Shown here piece by piece: positions 27,107 to 36,270 of a DNA stretch of 64,000 nt. The stretch lies in the NCBI GenBank assembly GCA_963761905.1, contig CAVXIQ010000008.1:310001-374000 (forward strand), written 5' to 3'. The notes below the pieces were generated by a model. That model saw only the letters and a list, made by a program, of their open reading frames with translations. It did not search any database and was not told the DNA's origin. The stretch's first letter is position 1; every line of letters begins with the position of its first letter. The position numbers were made by a program, and so were the translations under genes. Origin of the DNA: Gaiellasilicea sp963761905 (GTDB taxonomy: Bacteria > Actinomycetota > Thermoleophilia > Gaiellales > Gaiellaceae).

Positions 27107-29128
27107 CTAGCTCACCCGGACGCGGCTCACCTTGAGCTCGCGGAGCAGGGCGGCTGCACGCTTGGCAAGCGTTGCCCTGAGCGTCTCGGGCTCGAGCACG
27201 ACCGCTTCCCCACGGTCGTGCAGGATCTCGCCGACGATCCAGTCCTCGGTCTTGAAGCCCAGCTCGCCGAGCGCCGCGCCGTCGGCCAGCGGCCTGGCGC
27301 CACGCTCGCGCTTCCAGCGGGCGACCTCGGGCGAGTACCAGATGCGCGCGATCCCCGGATCGCGAAGGTAGTTCGGGTCGAAGCCCTCACGCGGCTCGAA
27401 CCGCTCGTCGGTCAACCGAGCCGAACGCATCCGATCGACGCGGTAGGTGCGGGCATCGCCGGCACTCCGATCCCAGGTGTGCACGCGCCAGTACGGCAGC
27501 TCGCGCATCAGCTGATACGGCTCGACGAGCCTCGTCGAAGGCGTCTCCTCGCCCTCCTTCAGATATTCGATCTCGACCAGCCGGTGGTGCTCGATCCCGT
27601 CGGAGAGGGTGCCGATCAGCTGCTCCTCGTCGGTGGGCTGGTCGTCCTCGGCGTCGTGGGGCTCGCCCTGGGCCAGCTCGAACTGGCCGAACGTCTCCTC
27701 CAGCTTGCGCCTGACGCGGTCGAGCGTCGTGTGCGAGTCGGCCGCGATCGAAGGCCCGACGTAGTCCAGCGCAAGTCGAATCGCCCGCGCTTCGAGCGGC
27801 GTGAGACGCGGGGCGAGCCGGAAGACGTCGCCGTAGAGCTCCTTGTCGACGGTGACGACGGCACCGTCGAGCTCCGCATAAACGGTGTAACAGCCGCCGC
27901 CGAAGTTGACGAGGTTGAGGAGCGAGAGGTGCTCCTGCAGCTCCTCGCGCGGGATGTGGAAGCGCTCCGCCAAGTCGTCTGCGTCGAGCTCCGCCTCGCG
28001 CGTGTCTCCGCAGGCGGCGAGCAGGTAGGCGAGCAGCGCCTGCAGAACCGCGAACCGCTCGGGGGCAACCGGAGGAGCGGGGCGGTCGGGGACGGGCAGA
28101 TCGGCAAGGGGCTTCTCCCGGGCCACCTTCTGCACGTCGCCGGCGTGACGGTCGCGGATCCTCGTCAAGCCCGAGGCGACGGCGCTTCGCAGCTCCGAGG
28201 GCTCGAGCGGAATCGCCCGGCCGTTCTGGCGGAGCACCCAGCTCGCGAGCGGCTCGATCGCCGCGTACTCCGTCTCGAAGATCCCGTCCTCGAGCGTTCC
28301 CGCCTCGCCGAGCGTTCGCTTCACCCACCACGCGGTGTCGCCGGAGACCGCGACGCGCGCCGTCCCGGCGAGCTCTCCGATCTGCCAGGGCGAGCGCCGG
28401 CGGTGGCTCTCGACGTCGAAGTCGGCCGGGAGCCTGAAGTCCCGCTCGCGCCGTGTCGCGAAGCGGATGTCGCTCCGGATGCGCGAGACGCGGAACGTCT
28501 TCTCGCGCTCGTCGCCGAGATCGCTGCCGATCACGTACCAGACGCCGTCGTCGTGTCGCAACGCATAGGGGTTCAGCGTCCGCTCCGACACCCGATCGCG
28601 CTGCGGCGACCAGTAGCTGAACTTGATCGTGCGCTGCTTCGAGATCGCCGCCTCGAGCTTCGAGAGCCGGCCGGCGAGCTCCGGCGTGTAGTCCGGATCG
28701 CTCACCTTGACGCGATCGGCCGTCTCGCTCGGCCCGCCGTCGAAGCCCTTGCGCCCGAGGGCGAGGTTTTGGAGCGCGAGCCGCAGCGGCTCCGCGTACG
28801 CGAACTTCCCTTCCAGGAGGTGCAGGCTCGTGAGGAGCGCGGCGAGCTCGTCGTCGGTGAGCTCGAGCTTCGGCAGGAAGTAGTGCTCGGAGCGGAGCGT
28901 GTACAGCTCCTCGCCCGTGAACTCGTCGCGCTGGGAGTGGAGCGGGACGCCGAGCGCGATCAGCTCCGCCCGATCCGAGTAGAAGCGGCGCGCGAACGCC
29001 TCGTCGGACATCTCGGAGTAGCCCTCGACGTTCCCCTTCACGTCGCGCGCCGTCAGGGGGCGCCGCTCCGCCATCAGGAAGGCGACCAGCGAGAGCTGGC
29101 GGATCAGCTTGTCGGTGTCGTGCGACAT
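27107..29128 (-). CDS. pafBC: Fused PafB-PafC WYL-domain transcriptional regulator
   Basis: A 673-residue protein made of two PafB/PafC-like modules in tandem. The first has an HTH region (LIRQLSLVAFLMAERRPLTARD) and a WYL domain with DGVWYVIGSDL; the second repeats this, with the ligand-binding core QLMRELPYWRVHTWD. In mycobacteria PafB and PafC are separate and together activate the LexA-independent DNA-damage response. The fusion makes a fixed pair. It is single-gene here, without proteasome genes nearby. TAAGCT lies 8 nt before the ATG. Confidence 0.85.
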   Translation of the reverse strand: MSHDTDKLIRQLSLVAFLMAERRPLTARDVKGNVEGYSEMSDEAFARRFYSDRAELIALGVPLHSQRDEFTGEELYTLRSEHYFLPKLELTDDELAALLTSLHLLEGKFAYAEPLRLALQNLALGRKGFDGGPSETADRVKVSDPDYTPELAGRLSKLEAAISKQRTIKFSYWSPQRDRVSERTLNPYALRHDDGVWYVIGSDLGDEREKTFRVSRIRSDIRFATRRERDFRLPADFDVESHRRRSPWQIGELAGTARVAVSGDTAWWVKRTLGEAGTLEDGIFETEYAAIEPLASWVLRQNGRAIPLEPSELRSAVASGLTRIRDRHAGDVQKVAREKPLADLPVPDRPAPPVAPERFAVLQALLAYLLAACGDTREAELDADDLAERFHIPREELQEHLSLLNLVNFGGGCYTVYAELDGAVVTVDKELYGDVFRLAPRLTPLEARAIRLALDYVGPSIAADSHTTLDRVRRKLEETFGQFELAQGEPHDAEDDQPTDEEQLIGTLSDGIEHHRLVEIEYLKEGEETPSTRLVEPYQLMRELPYWRVHTWDRSAGDARTYRVDRMRSARLTDERFEPREGFDPNYLRDPGIARIWYSPEVARWKRERGARPLADGAALGELGFKTEDWIVGEILHDRGEAVVLEPETLRATLAKRAAALLRELKVSRVRVS

Positions 29129-29164
29129 AGCCCGCGAGCTTACCGCGAGCCGGCTCGCGCAGAG

Positions 29165-29614
29165 CTACGCGGCGAGCGTGGAGCTTTCGAGGTGCTGATG
29201 CGACGGGCAGTAGTCGCGTTCGGGCAGCGGAGTCCGCTGGCACGGCTTGCCCTTGCGGGTGGTCGCACGGCAGCGGGCGACCCCGCCGTCAAGCGCTCCC
29301 GCTTCCAGCTGATCCTCGATGAAGCCGACCGCGGCGCCGACTCCCTCGCGCACCGCCCAGGCGACCTGCGCCTGCGCCGTGATCGGGAAGTACCGGCGAA
29401 TGTCCTGGAAAAGGGCACGGTCGGGCTTCGAGAAGTAATGCGGATCAGCGGCCAACCGCTCCATCGTCTGCTCGCACTGGTCGAGCACCGCACGTCGTGA
29501 TTCGAGCTGCGTGATCGGGTCCGAATACGGGTCGATCAGATTCTTGATCGAGCGATAGATCGCTCGCGAATATTGATACATGCAGGTCTGAAGTTGCAGA
29601 AGTTGTGCGTCCAT
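29165..29614 (-). CDS. Protein with C-terminal Cys/His motif, lower-GC codon use
   Basis: A 149-residue protein. The N-terminal part is helical and Tyr/Gln-rich (LLQLQTCMYQYSRAIYRSI). The C-terminus has RCRATTRKGKPCQRTPLPERDYCPSH, written here as C-x6-8-C then YCPSH, a small zinc-binding pattern seen in uncharacterised actinobacterial proteins. Many codons in the first third end in A or T (CAA, CTT, TAT, TCA), unlike the neighbours, and the upstream DNA is AT-richer with a near-consensus promoter. This suggests recent acquisition. Function unknown. Confidence 0.65.
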   Translation of the reverse strand: MDAQLLQLQTCMYQYSRAIYRSIKNLIDPYSDPITQLESRRAVLDQCEQTMERLAADPHYFSKPDRALFQDIRRYFPITAQAQVAWAVREGVGAAVGFIEDQLEAGALDGGVARCRATTRKGKPCQRTPLPERDYCPSHQHLESSTLAA

Positions 29615-29686
29615 TCAGGCCGTCAGCGCTCCCTGTCGATCCCCTGTTCAGGCCGTTTACATGGCGTCGAGCGGTTCCCGCGGACG

Positions 29687-29715
29687 AGTATACGGTCTTC
29701 CCCGCGATGTTACAA
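29687..29715 (-). promoter_or_regulatory. Sigma-70-type promoter for the 29614 gene
   Basis: On the minus strand TTGTAA (29710-29715) and TATACT (29687-29692) are 17 bp apart, close to the consensus -35/-10. The region 29615-29774 contains no gene. The implied leader is about 65 nt and holds the direct repeat ACGGCCTGA twice. Confidence 0.6.
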
Positions 29716-29774
29716 AGTATTTGCCATTTTGATGCCGAAACGGCCAGGTCCGGCCTCGCGCCGGCGCGCGTCGG

Positions 29775-30453
29775 TCAGGGAACGATCGCTCGCTGATAGG
29801 CGGCGGGGAAGACCGAACGCGCCCGCTGGAGCGAGCTCGCGGCGTCGGCCTCGGACTCGAAGACGCCCTGGAAGACGACGTAGTAGCCGGGGTGGAGGCT
29901 CGCGAAGCGCGACGAATCGAGGATGCCCACGCGTCGAAGTCCCCGCTCGCGAGCCTCCTCGGCCTTTGCGACGGCCGCGGGCCGGCCGGCGTTCTGGGCG
30001 ACGGAGATGAGGACGATCGTCCAGCCGCGCCGGCCGCGAGGCCAGGAGATCGTCCTCGGATTGCGTGGCGGCGGCGGAGGTGCAGCCGCCGCAGTCGGCG
30101 GGAGCGCGTTCGAGGTGCCGGTCGTGGGCTCGGGCGCCGTCAGCGTCGGGGTGCTCGGCGGTGCCGTCAGGCTCCCGCCCGTCGCGATCGGAACGGCTGC
30201 TTTCGTCTCGCCGTTCGACGAGATCGCGATCGCCGCGCCCGCTCCGAGCAGCGCCAGCACGAGCCCGAGCAGCGCGGGGACGAGCCAGGCGGCTCTCGCC
30301 CGCGGCTCGGCGAAGCTCGCGGCGCGTCGCGTCTCACCCGCGCTCGTGGGAGGGAGGCGCAGTCCGCATTCGAGGCAGTACTCCTGGCCCGGCTCGAACG
30401 CCGCCGAGCAGCGCGGGCAGGGGAGCGTGCGGTCGTGCGGCGTCGTCGCTCAA
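29775..30453 (-). CDS. Zinc-ribbon membrane protein with C-terminal SPOR domain (probable +1 frameshift near the start)
   Basis: The main frame encodes a zinc ribbon (CPRCSAAFEPGQEYCLECG), one membrane helix (AAWLVPALLGLVLALLGAG), a Pro/Thr-rich linker and a SPOR domain of about 75 residues (WTIVLISVAQNAGRP to QRAIVP), which in other proteins binds denuded septal peptidoglycan. This frame has no start codon upstream of the ribbon. A TTG at 30453 that overlaps the upstream stop (TTGA) becomes the start if one base is skipped within 30426-30445, where CCG C occurs. That gives 225 residues beginning MSDDA. Otherwise an unusual start must be used. Confidence 0.65.
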
Positions 30454-30881
30454 CGCCGGCTCTCGGCTGAGATCGGTCGGCCGCAGTTGGCGCAGAAGCG
30501 GGAGCCCCAGAGCAGCGGGGCACCGCAGTCGCAGCGGGCGCTCGGAGGCACTCCGGCCAGCGGCTTCGCGTTGCCGAGAAGCGCCTCGAGCTCGTGGATC
30601 CGCGCCTCGAGGCCGATCAGCTCCGCGCAGCGCTCGAGCACGAGATCCTCGCGGAAGCGGTCGCGCCGGTACATCTCGAGCGCGATGCCGCCGAGATCGC
30701 GGAGCCGCTCCTCCCGCAACCGCAGGAGCGCCCGGCGCTCGCGGCGAAGCTCACCGGCAGGTGGCGTCGGCCGCCGGCGCGGCTTCGGCTGTGGCGCCGT
30801 GACGGCCGCGTTCTGGCCGTTGGCGGCATCGGGATCGGAGCGCTGCGGCATGAGCCGGTGGAGCAGCGGAAGGCGCGGCAT
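30450..30881 (-). CDS. Coiled-coil protein with C-terminal zinc ribbon
   Basis: A 143-residue protein. A Pro-rich N-terminus is followed by a charged helix (ELRRERRALLRLREERLRDL to ELEALLGN) and a C-terminal zinc ribbon CDCGAPLLWGSRFCANCGR with four cysteines. It precedes and overlaps the SPOR-ribbon gene, so the two probably work together at the envelope or septum; nothing more specific can be said. TAGATT lies 10 nt before the ATG. Confidence 0.65.
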   Translation of the reverse strand: MPRLPLLHRLMPQRSDPDAANGQNAAVTAPQPKPRRRPTPPAGELRRERRALLRLREERLRDLGGIALEMYRRDRFREDLVLERCAELIGLEARIHELEALLGNAKPLAGVPPSARCDCGAPLLWGSRFCANCGRPISAESRR

Positions 30882-30914
30882 CGAGCCGCCGAATCTAGCA
30901 GCGAGGGCGGCGGG

Positions 30915-32343
30915 CTAGAGCTCGAGCACGACGAGCCGCTCCTCGGTCAGCTCGCGGACCGCCCACGCCGGGCCCTCGCGCGTGTTGCCGGACTCCTTGA
31001 CGCCGCCGTAGGGCATTTGGTCGGCCCGGAAGGTCGGCGCCTCGTTGATCGTGACGCCGCCGAACTCGAGCCGCGCCGCCGCCGCGAGCGCCGTCTTGAC
31101 CGAGCTCGTGAAGATCCCGGCCTGGAGGCCGTAGCGCGTGCCGTTCGCTAGCTCGATCGCCTCGTCGAGTGTGTCGTAGGCGCTCACGGTGCAAACCGGA
31201 CCGAAGACCTCCTCGCACGAGACCTTCAGGTCGGGTCGCGCGTTCGCGAGCACCGTCGGCGCGATCAGCTCGCCCGCGAGCGATCCTCCCGACAGCACCT
31301 CGGCGCCCGCCCCCCGCGCCTCCTCGATCCAGTCGAGGACGCGATCGCGGCTCTCGCGGTCGATCAGCGGCCCGACGTCCGTCTCCTCGTCGGCAGGGTC
31401 GCCGACCCTGAGCGCCTCGACCTTGGGCAGGAACCGTGCGAGCAGCTCGTCGCAGACGGCCCGCTGCACGTAGATCCGCTGCACCGAGATGCAGCTCTGG
31501 CCGGCGAACGAGAACGCATTCGCGGCCAGCTTGGTCGCGGCCGCCTCGAGGTCGGCATCCGCCTCCACGATCACCGGCGTCGCGTTGCCGAGCTCGAGGT
31601 TGACGCGCTTGCGCGGCGCCCGCTCCGCGAGCTTCCAGCCGACCGCACCCGAGCCCGTGAACGTGATCGCGCGGACGCGCTCGTCCTCGACGAGGACGTC
31701 GCCGAGCTCCGGGGCCGGGCCGACGAGCGACATTGAGCCAGCCCGGCGGGAGCCCCGCTTCCGTCTCGAGCTCGGCCAGGAGGAGCGCGGAGAGCGGCGT
31801 CTGCGAGGCCGGCTTCAGGACGACCGCGCAGCCCGCGGCGAGCGCCGGCGCGAGCTTGTGCGCGACGAGGTTGAGCGGGAAGTTGAAGGGCGAGATCGCA
31901 CCGACGACGCCGATCGGGAGCCGCAGGGTGAAGCCGAGCTTCCCGGCACCCGCCTGTGAGGCATCCATCGGAACCATCTCGCCGGCGAGCGTCCGGGCCT
32001 GGACGGCACTCATCGTGTACGTCGACATGGCGCGCGTCACCTCGACCCGCGCGGCCTTCAGCGGCTTGCCGGCCTCCTGCGAGATCGTCTGGGCGACCTC
32101 CTCGTGCCGCCGGCCGAGGTAGCCGGCGACGCGGACGAGGATCTCCGCTCGCTTGTGCGCCGGTAGCGGGTCGAGCATCGCCTGCTCCGCCGCATCGACG
32201 GCTCGCCGCGCCTCCGCGGCGCCGGCCTTTGGCACTCGGCCGACGAGCTCGCCGGAGTAGGGCGAGCGCACGTCGATCCACTCGCCGGTCTCGATCCACT
32301 CGCCCGCGAGCAGAAGCCGCTTCTCGGTTGCGCTCGCCGCCAT
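30915..32343 (-). CDS. NAD(P)-dependent aldehyde dehydrogenase (one apparent +1 frameshift)
   Basis: Oxidises an aldehyde to an acid. Motifs include FNFPLNLVAHKLAPALAAG, the cofactor loop AITFTGSGAVGW, LELGNATPVIVEADAD and the catalytic Cys in FAGQSCISVQRIYV. The first 200 residues and the rest are in different frames; the join lies within 31728-31745, after GWLNV and before LVGPAPELGD. Dropping one base gives 475 residues, the standard length. The C-terminal half has an apparent separate start (ATG 31733), which I regard as incidental. TAGACT is 7 nt before the ATG at 32343. Confidence 0.87.
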
Positions 32344-32350
32344 CGGCCCG

Positions 32351-32356
32351 AGTCTA
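32351..32356 (-). promoter_or_regulatory. -10 element of the aldehyde dehydrogenase gene
   Basis: TAGACT on the minus strand ends 7 nt before the ATG at 32343. The 26-bp gap to the divergent gene at 32370 must hold signals for both. Confidence 0.45.
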
Positions 32357-32369
32357 GGAAACTCCCCGC

Positions 32370-33693
32370 ATGGTGGACGTTCCGGACGTGAGCTATACGC
32401 GGAGCGGCGACGTGGCGGTTGCCTACCAGGTCGTCGGAGAGGGGTCGCAGGATCTCGTCTTCCTGCCGTTTCTCTCGAATCTCTACACGCTGTGGCACCA
32501 GCCCGCCTTCGCGGAGGGGAGCCGGAGGCTGGCCGCCTCCTCGCGGCTGATCGTCGTCAACACGCGCGGGATGGGTCTCTCCGACCGTCCGCGCGGCCTC
32601 ACGATCGAGGCGCGGATGGACGACGTGCGCGCGGTGATGGACGATCTCGGCAGCGAGCGCGCGACACTGCTCGGCTGGGCCGAGACGAGCAACACCTGCG
32701 CCCTCTTCGCGGCGACCTACCCCGAGCGGGTCGAGCGGCTGATCCTCTACGAGCCCTACGGGCGCGGCGCTCGCTCGGACGACTATCCCTGGGGTGCGAC
32801 GCGCGAGGAGCAGCTCGCCGGGCTCGGCACGCTCCGCGAGCGCTGGGGAAACCGGGACTTCCTCGAGGGGTTCGCGCGCTCGATGAACCCACAATGGGCG
32901 GACGACCCGTCGTATGTCGACTGGTTCGTCTGGAACCACCGGCTCTCGTCGAGTCCGGCGTCGTACGTCGAGTTTCGGCGGATGAGCATCGAGACGGACA
33001 TCAAGGACGTCCTCCCGGCCCTCAACGTCCCGACGCTCGTTCTCTCGAAGAGCACGTCGCAGGCGGAGGTCGCTCACGTCGCCTCACTGATCCCCGGCGC
33101 GCGGCACGTCGTGATTCCGGGTGTCGGCATGTCGCTGTACGAGAACGAGGCGGGTCTCGACGCGATCGAGGCGTTCATGCTGGGCGAGGCGCCTGCCGAG
33201 ATCCCGGCCACGGTCCTGGCGACGGTGCTGTTCACCGATCTCGTCGGCTCGACCGAGCACGCTGCGGAGATCGGCGACCGGCGCTGGCGTCAGCTCCTCG
33301 AGCAGCATCACGCGCTCGTTCGACGCGAGCTCTCCCGCTACGGCGGCGTCGAGCTCGACACGGCCGGCGACGGGTTCTTCGCCCGCTTCGACGGTCCGGC
33401 TCGGGCGATCGCCTGCGCGCGGGCGATCGTCTCGGCGATGCCCTCGCTCGGTCTGGCGATCCGGGTTGGGATCCACACGGGGGAGTGCGAGCGAGTGGGC
33501 GAGAAGCTGGCAGGGCTCGCGGTGAGCATCGGCGCGCGCGTCTCGGCGCCTGGCCGATGCGGGCGAAGTGCTCGTGTCCGGAACCGTGCGCGATCTGGTG
33601 GCGGGCTCGGGCTTCGCGTTCGAGGATCGGGGCGAGCGGGAGCTGAAGGGGGTTCCGGGCTCCTGGCGGCTGTACGCGGTCGTCGCGGAGTGA
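32370..33693 (+). CDS. Degenerate alpha/beta-hydrolase fused to class III cyclase (one apparent +1 frameshift)
   Basis: Paralogue of the next gene, and of identical length (440 residues) once one base is skipped at CCT G (33549-33552). The N-terminal 270 residues have the hydrolase fold, but the nucleophile elbow reads GWAETS instead of GYSEGG, the acid region lacks the Asp seen in the paralogue, and the His loop is GVGM instead of GSSH. All three catalytic residues are therefore lost, which suggests a binding or sensory role. The cyclase domain retains LFTDLVGST and TAGDGFFARF; the Asn of the usual VNxxxR element is Ser (VSIGARV). It is divergent from the aldehyde dehydrogenase gene. Confidence 0.82.
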
Positions 33694-33756
33694 ACGCCGA
33701 GCGCCTGCGAGGAGCGGCTTCCGCACGCTCACGGCGGTAGCCATAGTTAGGAGCCC

Positions 33757-35079
33757 ATGGTTCCGGAGACGCACTACGCACGCAGCGGTGAGGTCAACAT
33801 CGCCTACCAGACCGTGGGCGAGGGGTCGCTCGACCTCGTGCTCGTGCCGGGCTTCGTGTCGCATCTCGACCTCGACTGGGAGGAGCCGCGCTATGCGCAC
33901 CTGCTCCGGCGACTTTCCTCGTTCGCGCGGCTGCTGCTCTTCGACAAGCGCGGGACCGGCCTCTCGGATCGGAGCGTAGGTCTCCCGGATCTGGAGACGA
34001 GGATGGACGACGTGCGGGCGGTGATGAACGCCGCCGGGAGCGAGCGCGCCGCGCTCTTCGGCTACTCGGAGGGCGGGCCGATGTGCTGCCTCTTCGCGGC
34101 CACGTACCCGGAGCGGGTCTCGGCTCTCGTTCTCTACGGCACCTATGCGAAGCGCAGCGATCCGGACGAGGACTATCCCTGGGCGGCGACGTTCGAGCAG
34201 CGCCAGGCCTACGCGGCGGAGGTCGAGCGTGAATGGGGCACGGAGGCGGATCGCGCGAGGATGGGTGCGGATACGGACGACGCGATCGCCAGCTGGTGGC
34301 TCCGGCGCACACGTGCAGCTGCGAGCCCGGGCACCGCGCGCGACCTGATCCTGATGAACAGCCAGATCGACGTCCGTCGCATCCTTCCGACGATCTCGGC
34401 GCCGACCCTGGTGCTCCACCGCAGCGGCGACCGCGACTCGCGGGTCGAGGAGGGCCGTTACCTCGCGGCACACATTCCGGGTGCGTGTTTCGTCGAGCTT
34501 CCGGGCAGCTCGCACCTCATCTCCATCGATGCCGACCAGATCGTGGACGAGGTGGAGGTTTTCCTGACCGGCGTCCGGCGCGGCCCCGATCCCGACCGTG
34601 TGCTGGCGACGATCCTGTTCACGGATCTCGTCGGGTCGACCGAGACGGCTGTGGCGGTGGGGGACAGCCGCTGGGCGGAGCTGGTCGCCGAGCATCATGC
34701 GATCGTTCGGCGCGAGCTGGCACGCTTTCGCGGTCGCGAGCTCGACGTCGCCGGCGACGGTTTCTTCGCCAGCTTCGACGGGCCTGCTCGAGCCGTACGG
34801 TGTGCGACCGCGATCCGAACCGGGCTGACGCGGATCGGGCTCCGCGTGCGGGCCGGAGTCCACACCGGCGAGTGTCAGCTTCTCGACGGGAAGCTCGCGG
34901 GAGTCGCCGTCGTGATCGGCGCGCGGATCTCCGCTGCTGCCGCCGAGGGGGAGGTGCTCGTCTCGGCCACGGTCCGCGACCTCGTGGCGGGGTCGGGGCT
35001 CGAGTTCGAGGAGCGGGGCGAGCGGGAGCTGAAGGGGGTTCCGGGCTCCTGGCGGCTGTACTCGGTCGTCGTGGAGTGA
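33757..35079 (+). CDS. Alpha/beta-hydrolase fused to class III nucleotide cyclase
   Basis: A 440-residue protein. The hydrolase domain keeps the nucleophile in FGYSEGGPM, an Asp in HRSGDRDSRV and the His in LPGSSHLIS. The cyclase domain has both metal Asp residues (LFTDLVGSTE, VAGDGFFASF) and VVIGARIS in place of VNxxxR, so cyclase activity is uncertain. Such fusions are common in actinobacteria and may link hydrolysis or binding of a small molecule to cyclic-nucleotide signalling. The P450 gene overlaps its stop (GTGA), so the two are translationally coupled. Confidence 0.85.
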   Translation: MVPETHYARSGEVNIAYQTVGEGSLDLVLVPGFVSHLDLDWEEPRYAHLLRRLSSFARLLLFDKRGTGLSDRSVGLPDLETRMDDVRAVMNAAGSERAALFGYSEGGPMCCLFAATYPERVSALVLYGTYAKRSDPDEDYPWAATFEQRQAYAAEVEREWGTEADRARMGADTDDAIASWWLRRTRAAASPGTARDLILMNSQIDVRRILPTISAPTLVLHRSGDRDSRVEEGRYLAAHIPGACFVELPGSSHLISIDADQIVDEVEVFLTGVRRGPDPDRVLATILFTDLVGSTETAVAVGDSRWAELVAEHHAIVRRELARFRGRELDVAGDGFFASFDGPARAVRCATAIRTGLTRIGLRVRAGVHTGECQLLDGKLAGVAVVIGARISAAAAEGEVLVSATVRDLVAGSGLEFEERGERELKGVPGSWRLYSVVVE

Positions 35080-36266
35080 ACGCCGAACGCGCCGCGAGCT
35101 TTCCGATCGGCGCCTCTGCGACGATCGAGGAGCTGGAGCGCGACCCGCATCCGCTGCTGGCGCGACTGCGGGAGTCGGAGCCCGTCTCGTGGCTGCCCGT
35201 GCTCGACGGCTGGCTCGTCACGCGGCGCGACCTCGCGCTCGAGGTGATGCGAGACGCCGAGACCTACACGGTCGACGATCCGCGCTTCTCGACTGGGCAG
35301 GTGGTCGGGCCGAGCATGCTCTCGCTCGATGGCGCCGAGCACGAGCGGCACCGCGATCCCTTCGCCCGTCCGTTTCGGCTCGCCGAGGTGCGCTCCCGGT
35401 TCGGCGAGTTCGCGCGCGACGAGGCCGAGCGGCTGATCGACGAGATCGCGGAGGCGGGGGAGGCGGAGCTGCGCCGAAGCCTCGCCGGCCCGCTCTCGGT
35501 GGCGGCGATGGTGCGGGCGCTCGGGCTCGACGAGGAGGACGCGGGCGCCGTGCTCGGCTGGTACGACGCGATCTCGCCGGGGTGACGGCGATCACGGCCG
35601 GGAAGCCGGCGGATCCTGCCGCCGCCGCGGCGTTCGAGCAGCTCACGCGCCAGCGTCGCGCGCGCCTTTCGGCTCGATCCGGAGAGCTCGCTCCTCGCCG
35701 CCGCAGCTGCCGACGGCGACGGGCTGGGGGAGGGCGAGGTCGTCTCGAACGCCGCCGTGCTCCTCTTCGGGGGGATCGAGACGACCGAGGGGATGATCGC
35801 GAACGCGATCTTCCACGTCCTCTCGGCCCCAGAGGCACGCTTCCTGCTCGAGAGCGATCCCGCTCTTGTCGGCGCCGCCGTCGAGGAGTCGCTTCGGCTC
35901 GAGCCGGCCGCGGCCGTCGTCGACCGCTACGCGACGCACGCCGTCGAGCTCGGCGGTGCCCGGATCGTGGAGCGCGAGCTCGTCACGGTCTCGCTGGCCG
36001 GGGCGAACCGCGATCCGCGGGTCTTCGCGGAGCCCGACCGGTTCGACCTCACGCGCGACAACGCTCGGCTGCACGTGACGTTCGCGCAGGGGCCGCATGT
36101 CTGTATCGGGATGCACCTTGCCCGGCTCGAAGCACAGGTCGCCCTCGAGCGGGTGCTTGCACGGCTGCAGGACGTGCGGCTCGATCCGGCGCGGCCGAGC
36201 GCTCCTCGCGGCCTCGTCTTCCGGAAGCCGCCGACCTTGTGGGCGTGCTGGGAGACGCTACGCTGA
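35076..36266 (+). CDS. Cytochrome P450 (two apparent frameshifts)
   Basis: A haem monooxygenase of about 396 residues. The haem loop FAQGPHVCIGMHLARLE holds the cysteine ligand, the ExxR motif is EESLRLEP and the I-helix is LLFGGIETTEGM. The frame breaks twice. At 35577-35585 the codons CCG GGG TGA end the first frame, and one base must be added (or two skipped) to continue into VTAITAGKP. Within 35642-35668 one base must be skipped to reach FRLDPESSLL. The changes cancel, so the total length is a multiple of three. It overlaps the hydrolase-cyclase gene and precedes a thiolase. Substrate unknown. Confidence 0.82.
36259..36264 (+). promoter_or_regulatory. -10 element of the thiolase gene, leaderless type
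   Basis: TACGCT, within the last codons of the P450 gene, ends exactly 6 nt before the GTG at 36271. Confidence 0.45.
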
Positions 36267-36270
36267 CGCG

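Noticed and set aside
31733..32343. Reading the aldehyde dehydrogenase as two separate genes
   Set aside because: The parts are exactly the N- and C-terminal regions of one enzyme, and their combined length after removing one base is the family standard.
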